Assembly (NCBI GenBank): GCA_035998445.1
Contig: DASYHQ010000026.1
Coordinates: 124,001-188,000 of the forward strand
Length of the DNA stretch: 64,000 nt
From: Tepidisphaeraceae bacterium
GTDB taxonomy: Bacteria; Planctomycetota; Phycisphaerae; Tepidisphaerales; Tepidisphaeraceae
Reading direction: 5' to 3'
The notes beneath the pieces are model-generated. The model saw only the letters and a program-made list of their open reading frames with translations, searched no databases and was not told the DNA's origin. The position numbers and the translations under genes were made by a program. Positions 1 to 8,396 of this stretch are shown piece after piece. Each line of letters opens with the position of its first letter. Position 1 is the stretch's first letter.

Positions 1-1678
1 CGCTCGTGTTGTAGCTGCCCGACTCCAGCACGACCTCGTCCCGTTTCGAGCCGGCCAGCCCGTTCATCACGCCACCGGGGATGTTCGGCGTTACCGGTTT
101 GAACTCGCTGGTGACGAACAGTTCGGGCTGGCTCCTGCCCACACCGCTGATCGTGCTGGCGCCGAACGGGTTGGTTCCGATAATCCAGTCGAGCTGCCGC
201 TGCGCCAGCGCGATCAATCGCGGCTCTCGCATCAGCCGACCGGCACGGCACAGGCCCACGCCGTTGGAAGCCAGATGCGCGTTGATGCCCACCCACCAGT
301 CGGACGCCGGGTTGCGCTCATCGTGGTCCTGCATGAACCAGCGGTACCAGTACGCGCCCAATCGCCGGTCGCCACCGGGATCGCTACCGCTGTACAGCCC
401 GAACGGGATCGTGCCAAACGCCGACCGGCCGCTCATCGTTTGCAAGTATTCGATGTGCCGCTCGAGCGCGCCGCGCCACAGCGCGGCGTCGCGGTGGTCG
501 GCAAATTCACCGATCGCTTCACAGATCGCCAGCAACGGCAGGTTGCCGTGCATGATCTCGCGCGATGGCTCCGGTTCGTCCGGATGATGCCGGAAGAACC
601 CACGCACCGGCGCAGCGGCGTCATTCACCTGAAGCGCCAGTAGTTGCCGGGTATAACCCGCCGCCAGCGTCTTCAGTCGCGCGCGGGCACTGCGGTCGCC
701 ACCGCCGATGTTGATGGCGCGATGAAGTTCGACGCAGGCGATCACCCCCGCCGCCAGCGATACCGCAGTGCGCGGCGTGCGGCGTTCGACGCACCAGTCC
801 AGGCAGCGCATGGCCGAGGCCTCTGCGGCACGCGCGTAGGCGATGTCGGCCTCGCGCAGGTGGCGCACCATCGCCGCCTGCGCCGCGATGAAGTGAAACT
901 GCGCCGGCACCTCGCACGGTTCGACGTGAATAACCCGGTCGTCGGCCGAGCCTTGAAGGTTGTCGGTGAAGTTGTTGCCATCATCCCCACCGCAGTAGTT
1001 CATCACGTAGCCCCCCGGCTCCTGCATCTTGCGGAAGTACTGGTTGCCCCAGAGCAGCTCGTCGACGATGGCGGCTCGGTCGACAACTTTGGGGCCGAGG
1101 GTGTCCAACACGCGCGACAGGCCGGTCATGCCGTAGATCGTCGCCGTCACCCACTTGCGCACGTCGCAGGCGTCGTGCCAGCCACCGGAGACGTCCTGCC
1201 GCTTGCCGTTGTCGCTGCGGCGCCCGTCGTCCAGATGGCATGGCTGGTTGTAGCCCGATCGACTGTCGCCACAACGCTGCACGGCGAAGTAGGCGATGCT
1301 CTTGTTGATCGCATCCTGGTACACGTCCGGCCGAACGTCGAACGCGCCCGACGTCACACCACCGGCCTCGATCTCGTAAGTCCCCTGTTGCGCGATTGCG
1401 CTGAAATCACCGACAACGTAATCGCCATGATCGCCCTTGAACGGGATCATCTCGCCATTGTGTACCACGTCGCGCAACTCGGAACGGCGCACGGTAAACG
1501 GCACCGCGGCACCGCCGGTCATCAGCACGTGTTTTGCGCCGATGGGTGTGAAACCGACATGGTTCAAGAGCAGTTTCCGACGCCGATCATCCACCCCCGC
1601 GTACGCCGGTGAACCGGCCAAGGCGAGCGTGGCGAGCCCCAGTCCCTGCTGCAGAAGTCGGCGGCGCGTGGGTGACAT
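1..1678 (-). CDS. Secreted glycoside hydrolase family 9 (cellulase-like), 3' part beyond window
   Basis: Reading from the ATG at 1678, 559 residues are visible and the frame is open to the window edge. The N-terminus has an arginine-rich, Tat-like signal (SPTRRRLLQQGLGLATLALA, then an AYA cleavage site). An Ig-like CelD_N domain follows (LLLNHVGFTPIGAKHVLMTG, about residues 38-125), then an (alpha/alpha)6 catalytic region. GGWHDACDVRKW near residue 180 matches the GH9 motif that holds the two catalytic aspartates. WIIGTNPFGASTISGVG is the late GH9 NPFG segment. The general-acid Glu lies outside the window. The likely role is exported endo- or exo-acting beta-glucan hydrolysis; the exact substrate cannot be read. 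Divergent from the ABC transporter. Confidence 0.85.
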   Translation of the reverse strand, partial: MSPTRRRLLQQGLGLATLALAGSPAYAGVDDRRRKLLLNHVGFTPIGAKHVLMTGGAAVPFTVRRSELRDVVHNGEMIPFKGDHGDYVVGDFSAIAQQGTYEIEAGGVTSGAFDVRPDVYQDAINKSIAYFAVQRCGDSRSGYNQPCHLDDGRRSDNGKRQDVSGGWHDACDVRKWVTATIYGMTGLSRVLDTLGPKVVDRAAIVDELLWGNQYFRKMQEPGGYVMNYCGGDDGNNFTDNLQGSADDRVIHVEPCEVPAQFHFIAAQAAMVRHLREADIAYARAAEASAMRCLDWCVERRTPRTAVSLAAGVIACVELHRAINIGGGDRSARARLKTLAAGYTRQLLALQVNDAAAPVRGFFRHHPDEPEPSREIMHGNLPLLAICEAIGEFADHRDAALWRGALERHIEYLQTMSGRSAFGTIPFGLYSGSDPGGDRRLGAYWYRWFMQDHDERNPASDWWVGINAHLASNGVGLCRAGRLMREPRLIALAQRQLDWIIGTNPFGASTISGVGRSQPELFVTSEFKPVTPNIPGGVMNGLAGSKRDEVVLESGSYNTS

Positions 1679-1765
1679 GACGCGGCATCATAACCGCCAG
1701 ACAGGTACTTCATGCAGATCCATCATCGTGAGAGGGTGTTAAAAACACGGCTGCGGTTGCATTGG

Positions 1766-1904
1766 CCGTGGCATGGGCGTCTCGCCCATGCTTGTGGACT
1801 GGAATGAGAAGCTTCATTTGTTGGCTGCTGCGCCGACCGAGCCGCTGCAACCAATCCTGTCTTCCGGCCTCACTACAAGCATGGGCGGGACGCCCATGCC
1901 ACGG
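1766..1904. repeat. Family A palindromic element, copy 1 (139 bp)
   Basis: Ends are CCGTGGCATGGGCG and its exact reverse complement CGCCCATGCCACGG. Each end is itself a small palindrome (GCATGGGCG-GCCCATGC type). The core is shared, in opposite orientation, with the copy at 55992-56130: TTGTTGGCTGCTGCGCCGAC and CCGCTGCAACCAAT are recognisable in both. Lies between the GH9 gene and the ABC transporter gene. Confidence 0.85.
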
Positions 1905-1932
1905 TCGGAGCGGACGCGGCGTTGCGCTTTAA

Positions 1933-2005
1933 CATCCTCTGAGGCACTCCGAAGGATCTCTTCCTGCCGGGATACGGGGAGATCCTTCGAAGTACCTCAG
2001 GATGA
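1933..2005. repeat. Family G inverted repeat
   Basis: Left arm CATCCTCTGAGGCACTCC then GAAGGATCTC. Right arm GAGATCCTTC then GAAGTACCTCAGGATGA. Single arms of the same family occur at 27369-27396 and 44591-44620. Confidence 0.7.
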
Positions 2006-2144
2006 AGATTGGCGGCGGCGGCGAGGTCGCGCAACGTACGCACACAGCAAACTTTGGCCCACCTCGTGCATCGCGTGGCGTGCGTGCCTAAGATTCACCC
2101 GCTGCACGTCGTACGTCACATTACGGCCGAGATGGTAACGCCCT

Positions 2145-4196
2145 ATGAATTTGTCCTCCCGTTCCAGCCGCCAACGCTACCGAGAGTATCGCACCACGCT
2201 GAAGGAACGCCGTAAGGAGGCTCCCGGTTCTACCGGACAGCGCACCGACGGCAACGGCTTGGGGCGGCCGCAGGTCGACCCCAAATACCGCGGGCCGCGC
2301 ACCCGCACGTTCGTGAAGCTGTTTCGCGAGTTCTGGGGATTGCTGGACGGGTTCCACGGCACGCTGTTCTTCGCGCTGGGACTGCTCGCCATCTCGACGC
2401 TGCTCGGGCTGCTGCCGCTGTACGGCACGAAGATCGTCTTCGACAGCGTGCTGCGCGAAGACCCCCTGCCCACCGGCCTGCCCAGTTGGGTGCCGCTGCC
2501 CACCAACCCCCGGCAGCTGCTGACGGTGGTAGCGGTGGGCATGGTCACGATCGCGGCGTTGGCCGAGCTGTGCGGCGTCTGGAGCCGCTGGCAGACCACG
2601 CGCATGACCAAGCGCGTGCAGGTGTCGGTGCGCAAGCGCGTGTTCGACCACGCGGTGCGCCTGCCGTTGCATCGCGTGTACGACCTGAAGTCGGGTGGCG
2701 TCGCCTCGATCCTGCGCGAGGACGCCGGCGGCGTGGCCGACCTGATCTTCTCGATGCTCTACAACCCCTGGCGGGCGATCATCCAACTGATCGGCAGCCT
2801 CGTGATCCTGGCGTTCGTCGATTGGCGGTTGCTGCTGGGGTCGCTGCTGCTATTGCCCACCGTCTGGCTGACGCACCGCACTTGGATCGGGCGCATCCGA
2901 CCAATCTTCCGCGATATCCGCTCGACGCGCCAGCGCATCGATTCCCACGCCACCGAGGCGTTCGGTGGCATGCGCGTCGTGCGCTCCTTCTCGCGCCAAC
3001 AGGCCGAGGCCGCGACCTTCACGCGCAACGGTCACCTGATGGCGCGGCAGGAGATCTTCGCGTGGTGGTGGATGCGCGGCGTCGACGTCGCCTGGTCGGT
3101 CCTCATCCCGTTCGCGTCGGCGCTGCTGCTGTTCTGGGGTGGCAATCGGGTGCTGGGCGACATGGAGAAGTTGCGCACCGGCGCCATCACCGCGCAACAG
3201 GCGCTTACCGTCGGCGACCTCGTGATGTTCCTGGCCTACCTGGGCGCCCTGCTCGGGCCCATTGCTGCGCTGGCGGGCAGCGCGACGGCGCTGCAGAACA
3301 ACCTGTCGGGCCTCGATCGCGTGCTCGACCTGCTCGGTGAACCTTTAGAGATGCCCGACAAACCCGGCGCGCGCGTCGTCAGTCACGACACGGTGACCGG
3401 TCACCTTGCGATGCGCAACGTCTCGTTCAAGTACGCCGGCGTCGAGGCGCCGGTGCTGCAGGACATCAATCTCGACGTGCGGCCGGGCGAGATGATCGCG
3501 CTGGTCGGTCCCAGTGGCGCTGGCAAGACCACGCTCTGCAACCTCGTCGCCCGCTTCTACGACCCCACGAGCGGTTCAGTAATGCTGGACGGCGTGGATT
3601 TGCGCGACATCAGCGCCGACAGCTACCGGCGCCTGCTGGGCATCGTGGAACAGGACACCTTCCTGTTCGACGGCACGATTGCCGCCAACATCGCCTACGG
3701 CCGGCGCGGGGCGACGATCGAAGAGATCCAGCGGGCCGCGAGACTGGCCAACGCACACGAGTTCATCGAGAAGCTGCCCGATGGGTACGAGTCGCTCATC
3801 GGTGAGCGCGGCGTGAAACTATCGGGTGGCCAGCGTCAGCGGTTGACCATCGCCCGTGCCATCTTGGCCGACCCGCGCATCCTCATCCTCGATGAGGCCA
3901 CGAGCAACCTCGACACCGAATCGGAGCGATTGATCCAAGGCAGCCTGCAGGCCCTGATGGCGGGACGGACCAGCTTCGTCATCGCACACCGGCTGAGCAC
4001 GGTGGCGCACGCGAACCGCATCCTGGTGCTGGAGAACGGCCGGATCATCGAGCAGGGACGTCACGAGGAGCTGATGCAGGCCAGCGGGCGTTACCGCGAG
4101 ATGGTCGACCTGCAAACCAGCCCACCAGCCACCACCGTCGTAGAAACCAAAGGCGACGTGTCGGCGATCGGAACGTTTTCGCGGGACGAGTTTTAG
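2145..4196 (+). CDS. ABC transporter, fused permease and ATPase (MsbA/exporter type)
   Basis: 683 residues. A hydrophilic, basic N-terminal extension of about 60 residues precedes a six-helix ABC transmembrane domain (about 70-370). The nucleotide-binding domain follows: Walker A GPSGAGKTT near 454, Q-loop VEQDTFLFDG, signature LSGGQRQR near 558, Walker B ILILDEATSNLD near 577, and switch His in VIAHRLS. This is a half-transporter that would work as a homodimer exporting a lipid, peptide or drug; the substrate cannot be read. It stands alone between the divergent GH9 gene and a convergent small gene. The ATG at 2145 has only a weak ribosome-binding site, so the start is less certain than the product. 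Confidence 0.92.
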   Translation: MNLSSRSSRQRYREYRTTLKERRKEAPGSTGQRTDGNGLGRPQVDPKYRGPRTRTFVKLFREFWGLLDGFHGTLFFALGLLAISTLLGLLPLYGTKIVFDSVLREDPLPTGLPSWVPLPTNPRQLLTVVAVGMVTIAALAELCGVWSRWQTTRMTKRVQVSVRKRVFDHAVRLPLHRVYDLKSGGVASILREDAGGVADLIFSMLYNPWRAIIQLIGSLVILAFVDWRLLLGSLLLLPTVWLTHRTWIGRIRPIFRDIRSTRQRIDSHATEAFGGMRVVRSFSRQQAEAATFTRNGHLMARQEIFAWWWMRGVDVAWSVLIPFASALLLFWGGNRVLGDMEKLRTGAITAQQALTVGDLVMFLAYLGALLGPIAALAGSATALQNNLSGLDRVLDLLGEPLEMPDKPGARVVSHDTVTGHLAMRNVSFKYAGVEAPVLQDINLDVRPGEMIALVGPSGAGKTTLCNLVARFYDPTSGSVMLDGVDLRDISADSYRRLLGIVEQDTFLFDGTIAANIAYGRRGATIEEIQRAARLANAHEFIEKLPDGYESLIGERGVKLSGGQRQRLTIARAILADPRILILDEATSNLDTESERLIQGSLQALMAGRTSFVIAHRLSTVAHANRILVLENGRIIEQGRHEELMQASGRYREMVDLQTSPPATTVVETKGDVSAIGTFSRDEF

Positions 4197-4205
4197 GTTG
4201 GTCGC

Positions 4206-4247
4206 AAAAAAACGTCGCCGACAGGACGTTCGTCCCGACGGCGACGT
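4206..4247 (-). terminator. Intrinsic terminator of the small basic-protein gene
   Basis: On the minus strand AACGTCGCCG pairs with CGGCGACGTT. The intervening GGACG/CGTCC extends the stem, and a run of seven T follows. It sits 36 bp past the stop at 4284. On the plus strand the same hairpin closes the ABC gene but lacks a T-run. Confidence 0.8.
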
Positions 4248-4283
4248 TGTACTTGTCACAGTTACCCGAATCGGCCGTTCGGC

Positions 4284-4547
4284 CTACCTGGCGCGCGTGG
4301 AAACGTCGCGCCGCGGGGTGTTGCCACGAGCCGAGTGCTTCACGTTTGTGGTGTAGGTGGGGTTCGTGTCGCGGCGATCGCCACGGTGCTTGGTCATGGT
4401 CTTACCGGGTCCGGGACGGCTCGCTTCCGTTCTGGCCACTTGCGGGACCATAGGACTGGTGGGCGAAGCGGCTGGGATATCCGAGATCTGACTACGGCCG
4501 CGCTGTTTACGATCCTTGTCGCCGTGCATTCCTTTTGCTTTTGCCAT
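4284..4547 (-). CDS. Small, strongly basic protein of unknown function (87 aa)
   Basis: Starts MAKAKGMHGDKDRKQRGRSQ; Lys, Arg, His, Pro and Thr rich throughout, with no hydrophobic core, signal peptide or cysteine motif. A longer frame runs upstream to 4817, but the ATG at 4547 has an AGGAG box about 8 bp upstream, which the longer reading lacks. A well-formed terminator follows the stop. Together these make it a real transcribed gene rather than a shadow frame. The composition suggests an intrinsically disordered, nucleic-acid-binding or stress-type protein, but that is inference; I do not recognise the family. The PilZ gene ends about 150 bp upstream on the same strand. Confidence 0.65.
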   Translation of the reverse strand: MAKAKGMHGDKDRKQRGRSQISDIPAASPTSPMVPQVARTEASRPGPGKTMTKHRGDRRDTNPTYTTNVKHSARGNTPRRDVSTRAR

Positions 4548-4695
4548 AATGCGTCTCCTGGTTCCACCGCGACATCGCGCCACGGGGCTACAGGTACGGT
4601 GTGCAAATCCAGTACCGCCGACGATGACTGGCGGATGAACTGCACCGATAATTTTGCGGCGTGCGGTAAGGCGAGCGGATCGCGTGTTTAAAAGT

Positions 4696-5151
4696 TTACT
4701 CGGGCAGCGCTTCGATCGTCGGCAGAGCCAAAAGTGCCTCGTAGATCCGGTCGGCCGCGCCGTCGCGGTCCTCGTTGCCGACCACATGGCTGAAGGCGGC
4801 GCCAATGTGATGGCCACCGTCGCACGGCTCGCAGTGTTTCACCGCGTACACCGCCAGCGCGACGGTCGCGAGCTTCAGCTTCAGGAAGAAATGCGTTCCC
4901 GGCGCCAACGGATGATCCATCCACAGCCCGACGCCATGAAGCGAACAGTCGGTCATGGTGGCGTGCTCGAACCCGTCATACAGGCCAGGACCGAACGGCA
5001 TCACCACCACTGCCCTCCGCGCGGCACGCGCCTCGGCGCGTCGATCGCTGACCGCCGCCGCCGGCACAGCGCCGGGGTTGGTTACCGGCCGAGCGGGAGC
5101 GTTGGCGGAAGTCCGATCGATTGAGGGCACGGGGGTGCTGGTGGTCTTCAT
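4696..5151 (-). CDS. PilZ-domain protein
   Basis: 151 residues. The first ~35 are low-complexity, Ala/Pro/Thr rich. An Arg-rich stretch RRAEARAARR (about 37-46) could supply the RxxxR part of a cyclic-di-GMP site. TDCSLHGVGLWM then matches the (D/N)xSxxG motif of PilZ, and the beta-barrel ends at HHIGAAFSHVVG. The likely role is a c-di-GMP responsive adaptor acting on motility or envelope functions; the window also encodes a GGDEF-EAL protein at 19057. The ATG at 5151 has GCAGGACG just upstream. The gene starts 23 bp after the FadL-like gene on the same strand, so co-transcription is likely. Confidence 0.75.
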   Translation of the reverse strand: MKTTSTPVPSIDRTSANAPARPVTNPGAVPAAAVSDRRAEARAARRAVVVMPFGPGLYDGFEHATMTDCSLHGVGLWMDHPLAPGTHFFLKLKLATVALAVYAVKHCEPCDGGHHIGAAFSHVVGNEDRDGAADRIYEALLALPTIEALPE

Positions 5152-5174
5152 GTACGTCCTGCTCCGTCAGCGAA

Positions 5175-6395
5175 CTACAGCTTCAGCGAGAACGTCGCCA
5201 TCAGGCCGAACATCTCGTTCTCCCAGCGCCCGTCGACCAGTGGCGAGTACACGCTGCCCGAGACCTCGTGGCTCTCGCGGTGGATGTACTGTCCGGCCAG
5301 GTTGATGCCCCAGCGCTCCGTGCCGTAACCGACGCCAAGGCTGAACAGGTGATAGTTCGAGTCCGGGATGATCGGGGAGAACGTCGCGTCCGGCACGGCG
5401 TTTTCGCTGTAGGCGTAGCCGGCGCGCAGCGTCCAGTTGGTGTTCACCTGATATTCGGTGCCAAAGCGGTACGTGAAGCCACTGTCCCAGTCGGCCGGCA
5501 TCGCCTGGTTGTCGAACGCCGCGTTCGACGACGAGAAGGACAGCTGGTCGACCGTGTCCCAATCCGTCCAGACCACGTCCAGCTCAAGCTTCAACCGCTC
5601 GACCGGCCGGAAGGCGTAACCAACGCCGATGCTCTGCGGAAAGTCCAGCTTCGCCTTCGTTTCGCTCGGGCCCGCGACGGCGTTGCCCGCGACTTCGACC
5701 GAGGCGTCGCCTTCGAATTCCATGTTGAACGGCGAGCGGTAGTAGGCGCCGATCGCGTGGCGCTTGTTGATCTTCCACAGCATGCCCGGCGTCACGCCGA
5801 ACGCGAACGCCTCACCGTCGTAGTCGAACTGGCCTTCCGGCACCGGTGGCGCCGCGACGATCGCGTTGCGCGTTAGGTTCAACCGACCGTAGTAGATGTT
5901 CAGCGCCACGCCGGCGGAGAACTGAGGGGTGAACTGGTAGGCGACGGTGGGCGCAATGTTGATCAGCGCCAGCTGCGCCTCGTTGACGATCAGGCGCAGC
6001 GAGCCGTCGTCGTCCCAGTCTTCGTTGAGACCGAAAACGTTGTTCACGCCAAGGCCGAAGCGCCACTTCTCGGTGCCGAAGTCGCTGGCGATGTACAGGT
6101 GCGGCAGGACGGTGTTCTTCTGCATCTGCTCTTCGGGGCCCGTATCGCGCGTCAGCGTGAACTCGGCGTTCAGCAGGTAGGCGCCCGCCTCGATCTGCGT
6201 GCCCTTCAACTGCGTGAGGCCCGCCGGGTTGTAGTAGATCGCCGACGCGTCGTCCGCCTGCGCGGTGAACGCATCCGCCTGGCCCGCGGCCCGGGCGCCT
6301 TGCATCGGCACCTCGATGCCACCGCCGTGCGATGCTTGGACCACGACCAGGGAGAAACCAATCGCACCGAGAATGAATCGTCGATCAACTCGCAT
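5175..6395 (-). CDS. FadL/OmpP1/TodX family outer-membrane transporter
   Basis: 406 residues from the chosen ATG at 6395, which has a GGAG box 8 bp upstream; an in-frame ATG at 6419 would add eight residues. The signal peptide MRVDRRFILGAIGFSLVVVQ is followed by the family's conserved N-terminal hatch segment: GARAAGQADAFTAQADDASA and IYYNPAGLTQLKGTQ (NPAG motif). Alternating beta-strand sequence continues to a C-terminal strand ending FSLKL. FadL proteins let long-chain fatty acids or other hydrophobic compounds diffuse across the outer membrane. It supports a Gram-negative-type envelope and precedes the PilZ gene by 23 bp. Confidence 0.88.
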   Translation of the reverse strand: MRVDRRFILGAIGFSLVVVQASHGGGIEVPMQGARAAGQADAFTAQADDASAIYYNPAGLTQLKGTQIEAGAYLLNAEFTLTRDTGPEEQMQKNTVLPHLYIASDFGTEKWRFGLGVNNVFGLNEDWDDDGSLRLIVNEAQLALINIAPTVAYQFTPQFSAGVALNIYYGRLNLTRNAIVAAPPVPEGQFDYDGEAFAFGVTPGMLWKINKRHAIGAYYRSPFNMEFEGDASVEVAGNAVAGPSETKAKLDFPQSIGVGYAFRPVERLKLELDVVWTDWDTVDQLSFSSSNAAFDNQAMPADWDSGFTYRFGTEYQVNTNWTLRAGYAYSENAVPDATFSPIIPDSNYHLFSLGVGYGTERWGINLAGQYIHRESHEVSGSVYSPLVDGRWENEMFGLMATFSLKL

Positions 6396-7036
6396 CGCAC
6401 ACACTCCATTGCTTTTCATTCGCCCGCGGACGATGCCCTGCCTTCAGGGTGTTCGGAACCGCCGACCTCGGCTTCATCGGCAGTTGAGCGGGACGACATT
6501 TCCGATTGCGCTGATATTTCCACTTGCCGGACGTGAACGGGATGGAGGGAACAGCGCACAACGTACGCGCGCGGACGCGGCTATGCACAGAGTTATCAAC
6601 AGGTGGGAAGTACCGACAGATCCGATAATGTCGACGGAAACGGTCACACGATTGCGGTTTTATGTGTTCGTGGACAAAACATGACCGCGCGCAGAAAATT
6701 TTCTTTTTTGAGCGTGGCGAAGCAATTAGGATGCGTACTGAGCAGGGATAAAACCAGTTGCAAGCGGGTTTACTCGGACCGTGCTAAACCTTTCATTTGC
6801 AGCGTAAATTGTCCCTCGACCGACAACGGGCAAGTTTGAAACAACCAGTCGTGCAGGCGCCACATTATGGTCGATGTTCGACCCCACGTGGTCTAGATCT
6901 GCGATGCGCGCAACGGACGTCGCCACCGGGATGGGCCGCGGCCCCGTCCGACTCGCGCGTCGCGGGCAACGCTTGCGATGCGCACCCAGAGGCTGCGGCG
7001 CCGTCGCCGTCCATTTGTATTGGGAAGGTACTTATC
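6396..7036. other. Long leader region between divergent genes
   Basis: 641 bp between the FadL-like gene start and the methyltransferase start. I see no convincing gene. The open frame from 6797 runs into the methyltransferase but lacks a start signal of its own. An A/T-rich stretch near 6690-6735 may hold a promoter, but no pair of boxes with normal spacing stands out. Confidence 0.5.
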
Positions 7037-8095
7037 ATGGCCAAAGACGATTACAACGCGATTTCGGCGGCGACGCTCCTGCGCGAGCCCCTGGCGCTCG
7101 GCCTGGGTCAGGCACGGACGGCCGAGTGGAGCGCGCTGATCGAGCGCCCCGCACAGTGGAACGTCGCCAGCGTCGTCACCGCGACCATGCTCGATCGCGT
7201 GCACGCTCGTTTACAGGGCTCGATCGACGAGGTCGGCCCCGCCATGCAAGACTTACTATCCGTTCTCTGGTCGGTCAAATCCGCCAGCGATGCGGACGTC
7301 TGGGCACGCATTTGCCAGCAGTGCCTGGACCACCCCGTGCGGCAGCTGATTCATCAGGACCCCTTCGCCGCCCGCTGCTTTAACAAGCCGCGCGGTTATG
7401 CCGGTGACGCGGTCCTTATCGATTTCCTGTACACGCGCAGCTGCCGGATGTCCGAGGCGGACGACGTGTCGCCCCTGGGCGAGCGCATCTTCGAGTACAC
7501 CCGCGACATCTCCGCCGGTCATGCCGTTCGCCGGCGCCGCGATCTGATGGCGACCATCCTGAACGACCTGTGTGCCACCACCGCCAGCCCGCACGTGCTG
7601 TCGGTGGCCTGCGGTCACCTGCGCGAGGCGTCGCTCTCCAGCGCCGTGCTGGCAGGCAAGACCGGCCGCTTCGTCGCGCTAGACCAGGACGAGCTAAGCC
7701 TGCAGTTGGTCGATCGCGAGGTCGGCCGGCTCGGTGTCACGACGGTCTGCAGTTCCATCCGCGCCATGTTCCGTGGCCCGCTGGCCAGCGAGAAGTTCGA
7801 CCTGATCTACAGCACCGGCCTCTACGACTACCTCGACGACCGCATCGCCGGCAAGCTGACCCAGCGCATGTTCGAGATGCTGAACCCCGGCGGCCGCCTC
7901 GTCGTGGCCAACTTCGCGCCGGAAACGACCTGCGCCGCCTACATGGACGCCCTGCTCGACTGGAAGCTGATCTACCGCAACGCCGACCAGATGATGGCCC
8001 TGGCTGCGACGATTCCCCAAGCGGAAACGCTCGCCCGCAAGGCGTACATCGAAGAGAACGAGAACATCGTCTTCCTGGACATCTGCAAGGCGTAG
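7037..8095 (+). CDS. SAM-dependent methyltransferase, PhcB-like (3-hydroxy fatty acid methyl ester signal type)
   Basis: 352 residues. The ATG at 7037 is preceded by GGGAAGG at 8-9 bp; the frame is open upstream to 6797, but without a ribosome-binding site. A helical N-terminal part leads to FNKPRGYAGDAVLIDFLY near 114, a segment I associate with methyltransferases annotated as making the 3-hydroxypalmitic acid methyl ester signal. The Rossmann methyltransferase domain begins at VLSVACGHLREASL (about 186), with acidic motif FVALDQDE and late strand FDLIYSTGLYDYLDD. Next door are a six-helix sensor kinase and a receiver protein, the arrangement of the proteobacterial phcB-phcS-phcR-phcQ operon. 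The methyltransferase call is firm; the signal-synthase role is inference. Confidence 0.8.
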   Translation: MAKDDYNAISAATLLREPLALGLGQARTAEWSALIERPAQWNVASVVTATMLDRVHARLQGSIDEVGPAMQDLLSVLWSVKSASDADVWARICQQCLDHPVRQLIHQDPFAARCFNKPRGYAGDAVLIDFLYTRSCRMSEADDVSPLGERIFEYTRDISAGHAVRRRRDLMATILNDLCATTASPHVLSVACGHLREASLSSAVLAGKTGRFVALDQDELSLQLVDREVGRLGVTTVCSSIRAMFRGPLASEKFDLIYSTGLYDYLDDRIAGKLTQRMFEMLNPGGRLVVANFAPETTCAAYMDALLDWKLIYRNADQMMALAATIPQAETLARKAYIEENENIVFLDICKA

Positions 8096-8127
8096 CCTCA
8101 ACACGCGCCACAATTCAGTCGATGACA

Positions 8128-8170
8128 GGCGGAAGGTCCGGATAACTCAGGACCTTCCGCCTCGTTGTTG
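8128..8170 (+). terminator. Hairpin terminator after the methyltransferase gene
   Basis: GGCGGAAGGTCC pairs perfectly with GGACCTTCCGCC across a ten-base loop, followed by a weakly T-rich TCGTTGTTGG. It separates the methyltransferase from the kinase, so the two are probably not one simple transcript. Confidence 0.7.
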
Positions 8171-8396
8171 GCGTTCGTAACGCGCAGGATGGCCGCTCGC
8201 ATTGCTGACGCGCGCCTGCGGCCGTCGTCGTTCACGCGGCCACTTTTTGGGCGCAATCCCCTCCCAAACATCCCGACCGAACTAGCCGATAGGTGATGTA
8301 GCCAACGCATGCGCGGCAACGGTCGCGGTGCGTTTGTGAGACGGCGTGCGCGCAACAGGGGGAGATTTTCTGTCAACGTGGAACGATCCGGGACGC

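Noticed and set aside
644-1612. 322-residue plus-strand open frame opposite the GH9 gene
   Set aside because: GH9 motifs, signal peptide and family order are on the minus strand.
1773-2138. Open frame beginning MGVSPMLVDWNEKL
   Set aside because: It is a translation of a family A repeat; the same phrase appears wherever that element occurs (53757, 51833), so it is not a gene.
6797-7036. N-terminal 80-residue extension of the methyltransferase
   Set aside because: No start signal, non-native composition, and a good GGGAAGG site precedes the internal ATG at 7037.
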